Positions 28,280 to 35,030 of a DNA stretch of 64,000 nucleotides are shown piece by piece. The stretch is from NCBI GenBank assembly GCA_030706605.1, contig JAUZOE010000008.1, forward strand, positions 88,937-152,936, written 5' to 3'. Position numbers and translations under genes: made by a program. Source of the stretch: Bacteroidota bacterium. GTDB lineage: Bacteria > Bacteroidota > Bacteroidia > Chitinophagales > Chitinophagaceae. The notes below the pieces were generated by a model. That model saw only the letters and a list, made by a program, of their open reading frames with translations. It searched no databases and was not told where the DNA came from. Each line of letters starts with the position of its first letter. The stretch's first letter is position 1.

Positions 28280-29635
28280 TTAAATATCATATTTGTTGAG
28301 TCTTCTGTATAAAGCAGTTCTTGTAAGACCAAGCTCTTTTGCTGCCCTGCTTATATTACCATTATGTTTTTCTATTACCCGCAAAATGGTATTTTTTTCT
28401 ACAGCATTTAAATTTAAATCTACAGGTAATGCCCCAGATACTGCACTTGATTCTATCGGAGAAAAAATAAGGTCAGAAGAAGTAAGTCCTTCTCCATCTG
28501 CCATGATTACGGCCCTCTCCATTGTATATTGAAGCTCGCGTACATTTCCGGGAAAGGGATATTGTTTTAATTTTTCAATAGCCTTCAGATCCAGTACAGG
28601 AGGTGATTTCAAATATTTTTCAGCATATATACCAGCAAAATGTTTTGCCAATAAAATAATATCATCTTCTCTTTTTCGCAAAGGCGGCACCACTATTTCA
28701 ACAGTATTGATACGATAAATAAGATCTTTTCTAAAACGGTTTTCATTGGCCAATTCACTAAGAGGCAGGTTGGTAGCGCATATTAACCTTATATCAATAT
28801 TTATTGGCTCATTAGACCCCAGTCGTATTACCTGCCGGTTTTGTAGAATACTTAATAATTTTGCCTGCTGCTGTAATGAAATATTTCCAATTTCATCAAG
28901 AAACAATGTGCCCCCGTTTGCCGATTCAAAACGGCCTTCCCGGTCATCCACGGCTCCGGTAAAAGAACCCTTTTTATGACCAAATAACTCACTTTCAAAA
29001 AGCGATTCTGTAAGTGCCCCTAAGTCTACTTTTACAAATGACTTTTGAGCACGGAGTGAGTTTTGCTGAATAGCTTTTGCTATTAAATCCTTACCGGTAC
29101 CATTTTCACCTAGTATCAAAATATTGGCATCAGTAGGAGCAATTTTTTCAATTTTATAAAAAATATCTTTCATTACTTCTGAACTCCCCAAAAGCTCATT
29201 TCCAATTACTGAAGAAGCCGAGGCCTGTTTTAGAGTACTGACTTTCCCTTTTACTTTTAAAGTTTCTTTTAAGGTTTCCAACAACTTTTCATTATGCCAG
29301 GGCTTTACCATAAAATTGGCAGCCCCTTCCTTTAATGACCTTACAGCAAGATCAATATCTCCATAAGCTGTGATCATGACAACCTCATTTTCAGGTCCCA
29401 TCTCTTTTATCTTTTTTAACCAAAACAAGCCTTCATTACCCGTATTAATTGAACTGGTAAAATTCATATCCAGCATTATTAAATCAAAAGATTTTTGTTC
29501 TAAGATAGAATGTATGTTTTGAGGATTTTTCTCTGTTACCACTTCCTTTACTTCTGTTTTCAACAATAACCGGACAGCAGTCAATATATCAACATCATCA
29601 TCAATGATTAATATGGAAGCATTTTTTAAATTCAT
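28280..29635 (-). CDS. NtrC-family sigma-54-dependent response regulator
   Basis: The protein has 451 residues in three domains. The receiver domain (1-120) has acidic D12 and D13 and phospho-acceptor D56 (IMLDMNF). The AAA+ activator domain (about 148-375) has Walker A GENGTGKD (176-183) and the sigma-54 contact loop GSFTGA (223-228). A Fis-type helix-turn-helix ends the protein (ISRAAKELGLTRTALYRRL). The GSFTGA loop shows that it should act with RpoN. It lies upstream of its kinase gene and diverges from the small peptide and efflux genes, in front of which sit palindromes and TGGCAy...TTGy elements that could be its targets. Confidence 0.95.
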   Translation of the reverse strand: MNLKNASILIIDDDVDILTAVRLLLKTEVKEVVTEKNPQNIHSILEQKSFDLIMLDMNFTSSINTGNEGLFWLKKIKEMGPENEVVMITAYGDIDLAVRSLKEGAANFMVKPWHNEKLLETLKETLKVKGKVSTLKQASASSVIGNELLGSSEVMKDIFYKIEKIAPTDANILILGENGTGKDLIAKAIQQNSLRAQKSFVKVDLGALTESLFESELFGHKKGSFTGAVDDREGRFESANGGTLFLDEIGNISLQQQAKLLSILQNRQVIRLGSNEPINIDIRLICATNLPLSELANENRFRKDLIYRINTVEIVVPPLRKREDDIILLAKHFAGIYAEKYLKSPPVLDLKAIEKLKQYPFPGNVRELQYTMERAVIMADGEGLTSSDLIFSPIESSAVSGALPVDLNLNAVEKNTILRVIEKHNGNISRAAKELGLTRTALYRRLNKYDI

Positions 29636-29771
29636 TGCTAAATTTTATTCAAATATTTAAATATAAAAACTCATAAAAAGTCAAAGGGAACCCTTTTAGA
29701 TTTTTTAAAATTAAATATTAATGAATAAATAATTTTTATTTTTTATTACTTGTTTCAAAAGCGGATACTCA

Positions 29772-29790
29772 TTGTATCAATAGCGTACAG
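29772..29790 (+). promoter_or_regulatory. Palindromic operator, module 1
   Basis: The core TGTATCAATAGCGTACA (29773-29789) has TGTA/TACA ends. It differs at one base from the core of the site at 30190-30206. It lies about 70 bp upstream of a TGGCAC...TTGC element, the position expected for an enhancer site of an NtrC-type activator. Confidence 0.6.
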
Positions 29791-29841
29791 TATACTTTAA
29801 CACTCAATTTTTCATTTGCTGAAAACCAATTCATTACGTTT

Positions 29842-29855
29842 TGGCACAGTGTTGC
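29842..29855 (+). promoter_or_regulatory. Sigma-54-like -24/-12 element, module 1
   Basis: TGGCAC-AGTG-TTGC contains both halves of the RpoN consensus exactly, but with 4 bp between them where the classic TGGCAC-N5-TTGC has 5, so GG and GC are 9 rather than 10 bp apart. It lies about 100 bp before the 62-residue peptide gene. A sigma-A -7-like TACCTTTC overlaps just downstream (29860-29867) as an alternative. Confidence 0.5.
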
Positions 29856-29956
29856 TTATTACCTTTCCTACTCAATAATCTAACAATATAAATTTTAAAG
29901 ACGCATTAAAAAGTTAAAACAAAAAAAGAAAATAAAAACTTATAAAAAACAAAATC

Positions 29957-30145
29957 ATGAAACTCAAAACCAACAATCTATTAGAAGAACTAAGCAATAC
30001 CGAAGTAAATAATCTTACCATAGTTGTAGATGAAACATTGGCTCAAAATCTCAAAAAAGAAGATCACAAAAATTTCACCGTTGCGAAATTATGGGATATT
30101 CAACGCCGGAAAAAAAATCTATATTCCAGAAAATTTTATTATTAA
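29957..30145 (+). CDS. Small peptide at the head of the export cluster, unknown function
   Basis: This peptide has 62 residues, no signal sequence and no cysteine. The N-terminal half is an acidic amphipathic stretch (LLEELSNTEVNNLTIVVDET); the C-terminal third is basic and aromatic (FTVAKLWDIQRRKKNLYSRK then FYY). From memory, short peptides with an FT-x-LW-x-IQRR core occur in other Bacteroidota beside NtrC-type regulators and efflux genes; I cannot verify this here. It has its own operator and sigma-54-like promoter, and a second module separates it from the fusion-protein gene, which argues that it is expressed on purpose. It could be a regulator, a signalling peptide or a cargo precursor. 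Confidence 0.65.
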   Translation: MKLKTNNLLEELSNTEVNNLTIVVDETLAQNLKKEDHKNFTVAKLWDIQRRKKNLYSRKFYY

Positions 30146-30188
30146 AAAAAAACACTATTAAAAACACTGTATCAGTAGTGAACGATTG

Positions 30189-30207
30189 GTGTATCAATAT
30201 CGTACAC
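30189..30207 (+). promoter_or_regulatory. Palindromic operator, module 2
   Basis: GTGTATCAATATCGTACAC has perfect 5-bp inverted ends (GTGTA/TACAC) around a 9-bp centre. Seventeen core bases repeat the site at 29773-29789 with one difference. It is 69 bp from the following TGGCAT element. Confidence 0.65.
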
Positions 30208-30257
30208 TTTCTTAAAATTAATCTTTATAAATAATAGAAATACAACAGTTTATGTTA

Positions 30258-30271
30258 TGGCATGAATTTGT
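30258..30271 (+). promoter_or_regulatory. Sigma-54-like element, module 2
   Basis: TGGCAT-GAAT-TTGT matches module 1 in form and in its 4-bp inner spacing, with two transitions from consensus (C to T at the end of each half). It lies 43 bp before the GTG of the membrane fusion protein. A TATAAT-like hexamer directly follows (30271-30276), so a sigma-A promoter cannot be excluded. Confidence 0.42.
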
Positions 30272-30300
30272 ATAATTGTTAATAATTAAAAAAAATAACC

Positions 30301-31557
30301 GTGGATAGAACGATCGCAAAAAAAAGATGGACAACAAAAAAAATACTAACTATTGCCGGCATTGTAGCTTTGGTTGGCCTGATTGCAGCCAGTTATTATT
30401 TCACTTCCGGGAAAAGTAAATTGAATGTAGATACAGAACGCATTACAATCAGTGAAATTACAAAAGGAACTTTCCAGGAAAACATTCCTGTAAATGGAGT
30501 AGTGTTACCGCTTACCACAATATACCTGGATGCAGTAGAAGGTGGCCGGGTTGAAGAAAAATATGTAGATGACGGCGCTATCATGAAAAAAGGACAACCT
30601 ATTTTAAGATTGTCTAATACAGATTTACAATTGAGCCTGGTAACCCAGGAAACCAATGTATATAACCTGGTAACCCAAATGCAGATTTCAAAAAATGCAG
30701 CTCAACAAAACACTGTTGGCAAACTCAATCAAATGACTGATGTAGTGAGCCAACTGAAAGAAGCAGAACGTGTTTACAATTTAGATAAACATCTGTATGA
30801 TCAAAAGGTTATCGGCTCACAGGAATATCAAAAAGCATTAAATGATTATAATTATTATAAGCAAAAAGAAAAACTTACGGAAAGAATTCTTCAACAGGAT
30901 TCGATATCTACAGAACAACAGTTGAAACAGGCAAGACAATCATTTGAAGGTTCGCAAAATGCCTTGAATGTAATGAAACAAAAAGTAGGAGATCTTATTG
31001 TAAGAGCACGAATAGACGGACAGCTAACTTCGCTGGATGCTGAAGTGGGACAATCAATAAACAAAGGAGAACGGCTTGGGCAAATAGATGTATTGGACGG
31101 CTTTAAAGTGAGAGTGGATGTGGATGAACATTATTTATCAAGAATATACACAGGCCTAAAAGGTACTTTTAGTTTTAATGATACTACTTATACTCTTGAG
31201 ATTAAAAAAGTGTACTCGCAAATAACCAGTGGTCGCTTCCAGGTGGATATGGACTTTACTGGCAAGGTGCCAACAGGCATTCGTCGCGGGCAAACCCTGC
31301 AGATATTGTTGGCGCTTAGCGAAGCAAGAACCGCAGTGCTTCTGCCGAAGGGTGGTTTTTATCAGCAAACAGGAGGCAACTGGATATTTAAAGTAAGTGA
31401 CGATGGCTCTAAGGCTTTTAAAGTGGACATTCAATTAGGGAATCAAAATCCTGATTATTACGAAGTGTTACAGGGGTTAAAGCCGGGAGATAAAGTAGTT
31501 ACATCCAGTTATGAAAATTATGGAGATATGCAGGAACTGGTGTTGAAGAAACCTTAA
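30301..31557 (+). CDS. HlyD/MacA-type periplasmic membrane fusion protein
   Basis: The protein has 418 residues and starts at GTG. One N-terminal transmembrane helix (about 14-33) anchors it. A lipoyl-like beta segment (GGRVEEKYVDDGAIMKKGQP, about 81-100) and a long coiled-coil hairpin (about 110-235) follow. The second lipoyl half is VRARIDGQLTSLDAEVGQSI, and a beta-barrel with a membrane-proximal domain ends the protein (VLQGLKPGDKVVTSSYENYG). This is the MacA-type adaptor layout. It should link inner-membrane MacB-like permeases to an outer-membrane channel; no TolC gene is in the window. The ATPase follows about 300 bp downstream. Confidence 0.93.
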   Translation: MDRTIAKKRWTTKKILTIAGIVALVGLIAASYYFTSGKSKLNVDTERITISEITKGTFQENIPVNGVVLPLTTIYLDAVEGGRVEEKYVDDGAIMKKGQPILRLSNTDLQLSLVTQETNVYNLVTQMQISKNAAQQNTVGKLNQMTDVVSQLKEAERVYNLDKHLYDQKVIGSQEYQKALNDYNYYKQKEKLTERILQQDSISTEQQLKQARQSFEGSQNALNVMKQKVGDLIVRARIDGQLTSLDAEVGQSINKGERLGQIDVLDGFKVRVDVDEHYLSRIYTGLKGTFSFNDTTYTLEIKKVYSQITSGRFQVDMDFTGKVPTGIRRGQTLQILLALSEARTAVLLPKGGFYQQTGGNWIFKVSDDGSKAFKVDIQLGNQNPDYYEVLQGLKPGDKVVTSSYENYGDMQELVLKKP

Positions 31558-31624
31558 GAAAAACTCTGTCAATCCTGTGTAATTTTTGGATGATATAAAA
31601 TTTTAAGTTCTGTAAATCATTTTT

Positions 31625-31826
31625 ATGAAAAAAAAAAATATTGCTAAAAATTGCTACCGCTTTATTCGCCATCGCATTCATTTTTTTGTTTCAATGGAAA
31701 ACTACTCAGGCCAAATGTGTTTGCAAAATCAATATGCACTCAAAATGCGTTAAACCCAATGACTCTAAAAAAGTTCCTACCGGCTCTGGTTTTTATCCGG
31801 CCCAGGATCTAATCATAAAAATTTAA
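31625..31826 (+). CDS. Small secreted cysteine-containing peptide with frameshift in an A11 tract
   Basis: The ATG at 31625 is followed by eleven A (31628-31638). In the ATG frame the product is a basic non-secreted peptide. In the next frame, read from about 31639, there is a convincing signal peptide (LLKIATALFAIAFIFLFQW) followed by TTQAKCVCKINMHSKCVKPN and a short tail ending LIIKI. Ten A instead of eleven would join the ATG to this frame and give a 66-residue exported peptide with three cysteines. The locus is therefore slippage-prone, recently broken or miscounted. It lies between the fusion-protein and ATPase genes; I do not recognise the mature peptide. Confidence 0.5.
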
Positions 31827-31853
31827 AAAAACAATTAATAAAAAATAAAAACC

Positions 31854-32531
31854 ATGATCAAAATTAAAGACCTGGAAAAAATTTATCGCACAGAAGAAGT
31901 GGAAACTGTTGCGTTGAACAAGCTCTCTTTCAATGTAAAAGAAGGCGAATTTGTAGCCGTAATGGGACCCTCAGGTTGCGGCAAATCTACCCTGTTAAAT
32001 ATCCTGGGATTATTAGATGATCCAGATAGTGGTAGTTTTTTATTCAACGGAATTGAAGTAGCTCATTTCAATGAAAGAAAAAGAGCTGATTTGAGAAAAC
32101 GAAATATCGGGTTCGTCTTCCAGAGCTTTAATTTAATTGACGAGTTAACTGTTTTTGAAAATGTAGAATTGCCTTTGATTTACCTGGGTATAAAAAGTGA
32201 TGAAAGGAAAAAACGGGTAGAAAATGTATTAGATAAAATGCAAATCATGCATCGCCGCAATCACTATCCACAACAACTCTCGGGTGGCCAGCAGCAAAGA
32301 GTAGCCGTAGCCAGGGCAGTAGTCAACAATCCAAAACTAATTCTTGCAGATGAACCTACCGGAAATCTTGATTCATCCAATGGTAATGAAGTGATGCAAC
32401 TACTTACGGAACTCAATGAACAGGGTACTACAATCATTATGGTAACCCACAGCGAGCACGATGCACGCTTCAGCCATCGCATTATCCGCATGCTTGACGG
32501 GCAGACAGTTACAGAGAATATTTTGGTGTGA
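31854..32531 (+). CDS. MacB/LolD-type ABC transporter ATPase
   Basis: The protein has 225 residues, the size of a stand-alone ATPase. Walker A is GPSGCGKST (about 38-46), the signature LSGGQQQRVAVARA (about 139-152), Walker B LILADEPTGNLDS (about 159-171) and the H-loop VTHSEHD. The A-loop tyrosine near residue 11 fits the LolD/MacB subfamily. It is the only ATPase in the plus-strand part of the window and precedes seven large permeases, so it is probably shared by several or all of them. It should energise mechanotransmission across the periplasm together with the fusion protein. Confidence 0.96.
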   Translation: MIKIKDLEKIYRTEEVETVALNKLSFNVKEGEFVAVMGPSGCGKSTLLNILGLLDDPDSGSFLFNGIEVAHFNERKRADLRKRNIGFVFQSFNLIDELTVFENVELPLIYLGIKSDERKKRVENVLDKMQIMHRRNHYPQQLSGGQQQRVAVARAVVNNPKLILADEPTGNLDSSNGNEVMQLLTELNEQGTTIIMVTHSEHDARFSHRIIRMLDGQTVTENILV

Positions 32532-32608
32532 TATCAACGCCAGGTATAAAAATTTAACTTTAAGGCGATTGGGTTCCTTCCTCATACCTAATATTTAAAG
32601 TAATAGCT

Positions 32609-34984
32609 ATGTTTAAAAATTATTTCAAAACCGCATGGAGGAGTTTATGGAAAAATAAATTTTACACAGCAATAAACATCAGTGGTTTGGCGGTAGGATT
32701 AGCAACGGGAATCATGTTATTATTGTGGGTACAAAACGAAAAAAGCTACGATAAATTCAATAAAGATTACCAGCACATTTACCGGCTGAGCACTCATTTT
32801 AATTCTGATGGCGAAAAACAAACATGGACAGGAGTCCCTGGCCCTTTGGCAGTTTTTGCAAAGTCTATGCCCGAAGTTCAGTCTTTAGTAAGAACACAAA
32901 ATGAATTTGACCAGGTACTTTCTAATAAAGACAGAACTAAAATATTTGACGGAAATAAAGTAGCAGCCGTTGATAGCGGATTTTTTAACCTTTTTAGTTT
33001 TCATTTATTAAGAGGAAATAAGGCTACTCTTTTCCCGAATATTAATTCTGTAGTACTTACAAAATCCACTTCAGAAAAGCTCTTTGGAGATGATGATGCA
33101 ATGGGCAAAACGATCATCTTTAATAAAACAAATTTTACTGTAACAGGTGTATTAGAAGATTTTCCAAAAAATTCTTCTATTCAATATGATGCCATATTTC
33201 CGATGGGATATTTAGCACAGGATTTTACTGCGAGTGGTGGAAACGGAGACTGGAAAACTATTGATGAGGACCTGGGTGATTTTTCTTTTACCACTTTTGT
33301 AAAATTACAATCCAATGCAAATCCCGAAAAAATTGGCCAGCAATTTTCTGCGGAATATAAAAAAGCCAGAAACGGTGATAGCCAGGCATCTTTTGGATTA
33401 CAGAATTTAGCCGATATACATTTGATAAGCGCTGACGGTAATGATGCTGCCAAACGCATGGTACAGATATTTATGCTGGTAGTGATTTTGTTATTAACAA
33501 TTGCCAGCATCAATTATGTAAATCTTTCAACGGCACGTTCCTTAATCAGGGCAAAAGAAGTAGGCATCAGAAAAATTATCGGCGCGAAAAAGCAACAATT
33601 ATTTTTCCAGTTTACAGTAGAGACAATAATGCTTTTTTGCTTTGCTGCAGCGCTTGCAATTATTTTAATATTCCCGCTAATGCCCCTATACAACAACATT
33701 TCAGGAAAAACTTTATTATTCAATCTAAAAGACATCAACGTTTGGAAAGTAATTGGTTTGGCAGTCCTCGGCACATTAGCTGCCTCAAGTATCTACCCTG
33801 CTTTTTTGTTATCTTCTTTTAAACCAATAGAATCTTTAAAAGGGAAAATCGCTTCCGGATTGGGGATTGCAACTTTTAGAAAGGCATTGGTAGTTTTTCA
33901 ATTTGCCATTTCGGTTATTCTTCTGGTAAGCACCTTTGTCATGGGAAACCAAATGAGCTTTATAAAAAATAAAGATTTGGGTTATGATAAAGATTATGTT
34001 TTTTCTGTGCCGTTAACAAACGAAGCTATGAATCATTTAGATGCTGTAAAAACAGAATTAAAAAATGATCCTGGGATTTTAAATGTAGCCGCATCCAATT
34101 CATATGATTTTTCAAATGTAAGCCAGTCAAACGGTGACCTTGATTGGGAAGCAAAGCCGCCAAACAGCAATATGATCATTACACAGGTTTCCGTAGATAA
34201 AGATTTTATTCCGACGATGAAAATAAAATTTTCTGAAGGTAGCAATTTCGACGGCACACCTGCGGATAGTTCTCATTTTATTTTAAATCAAATCGCAGTG
34301 CAAAAGATGGGTTTAAAACCTCCTTACGTGGGACAGCAAATTTCTTTTCACAATAAAAAAGGAACAATTATCGGTATAGCAAAAGATTTTAATTTCCAAT
34401 CATTAAAGGAGAAAATTGCTCCGTTAATATTTTTTACAGGTTGGGATAAAAATATTCTTTACATACGCACTACTGGACAGGGTGCCCAACAGGCAATAGC
34501 TTCAGTAGAAAATCAATATAAAAAATATGCGGGAGATGTACCTTTTAAATATAATTTCTTAGATAAAAGTTTTGAAGCACAATATAAAACCGATCAGCGT
34601 TCCGGTGTTTTATTTAATGTTTTTGCAGGTATCGCTATTTTCATTTCATGCCTGGGATTATTTGGGTTAGCAACCTACACAGCCGAAGTAAAAAGAAAAG
34701 AAATCGGGATAAGAAAAGTATTGGGTTCTAGCGTGACAGGGATTGTACAAATGATCAGCAAAGATTTTTTAAAGCTGGTAATTATTTCCATTGTAATAGC
34801 TGTACCCGTGGCCTGGTGGGCTATGAATAAATGGCTGGAAGGTTTTGCATATAGAATAAATATTTCGTGGTGGGTGTTTGTATTGGCAGGAGTTCTGGCG
34901 CTGATGATTGCTTTGGCAACAGTGAGCTTTCAGGCAATAAAGGCAGCGGTTGCAAACCCGGTGAAAAGTTTGAGAACGGAATAG
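32609..34984 (+). CDS. FtsX/MacB-type ABC permease 1 of run A
   Basis: The protein has 791 residues, about twice a normal MacB membrane part. It has two copies of the order TM helix, periplasmic MacB_PCD domain, three TM helices. Helix 1 is in INISGLAVGLATGIMLLLWV (about 23-42). The first FtsX block holds NLSTARSLIRAKEVGIRK (about 302-319) and the second VKRKEIGIRKVLGSSV (about 694-709). It ends NPVKSLRTE, shared by the run. One chain may thus form a pseudo-dimer that needs only an ATPase dimer. It starts 77 bp after the ATPase gene. Its N-terminal stretch is nearest to that of permease 1 of run B (57428-59770). Confidence 0.92.
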   Translation: MFKNYFKTAWRSLWKNKFYTAINISGLAVGLATGIMLLLWVQNEKSYDKFNKDYQHIYRLSTHFNSDGEKQTWTGVPGPLAVFAKSMPEVQSLVRTQNEFDQVLSNKDRTKIFDGNKVAAVDSGFFNLFSFHLLRGNKATLFPNINSVVLTKSTSEKLFGDDDAMGKTIIFNKTNFTVTGVLEDFPKNSSIQYDAIFPMGYLAQDFTASGGNGDWKTIDEDLGDFSFTTFVKLQSNANPEKIGQQFSAEYKKARNGDSQASFGLQNLADIHLISADGNDAAKRMVQIFMLVVILLLTIASINYVNLSTARSLIRAKEVGIRKIIGAKKQQLFFQFTVETIMLFCFAAALAIILIFPLMPLYNNISGKTLLFNLKDINVWKVIGLAVLGTLAASSIYPAFLLSSFKPIESLKGKIASGLGIATFRKALVVFQFAISVILLVSTFVMGNQMSFIKNKDLGYDKDYVFSVPLTNEAMNHLDAVKTELKNDPGILNVAASNSYDFSNVSQSNGDLDWEAKPPNSNMIITQVSVDKDFIPTMKIKFSEGSNFDGTPADSSHFILNQIAVQKMGLKPPYVGQQISFHNKKGTIIGIAKDFNFQSLKEKIAPLIFFTGWDKNILYIRTTGQGAQQAIASVENQYKKYAGDVPFKYNFLDKSFEAQYKTDQRSGVLFNVFAGIAIFISCLGLFGLATYTAEVKRKEIGIRKVLGSSVTGIVQMISKDFLKLVIISIVIAVPVAWWAMNKWLEGFAYRINISWWVFVLAGVLALMIALATVSFQAIKAAVANPVKSLRTE

Positions 34985-35030
34985 AAAATAAATAGCTAAC
35001 AGCCAATAGCTATTTGCGCAAAACAAATTT

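Larger units (their letters stand above)
29636..29956. other. Divergent control region between response regulator and export cluster
   Basis: This 321-bp AT-rich region without a gene holds the first operator-promoter module (operator 29772-29790, sigma-54-like element 29842-29855). A short stem AAAGGG/CCCTTT lies near 29683-29696. I see no clear TAnnTTTG promoter for the minus-strand regulator. Confidence 0.6.

Noticed and set aside
29860..29867. Sigma-A -7 element (TACCTTTC) as the main promoter of the small peptide
   Set aside because: It misses the final G and has no -33 element at the right distance. Kept only as an alternative to the sigma-54-like site.
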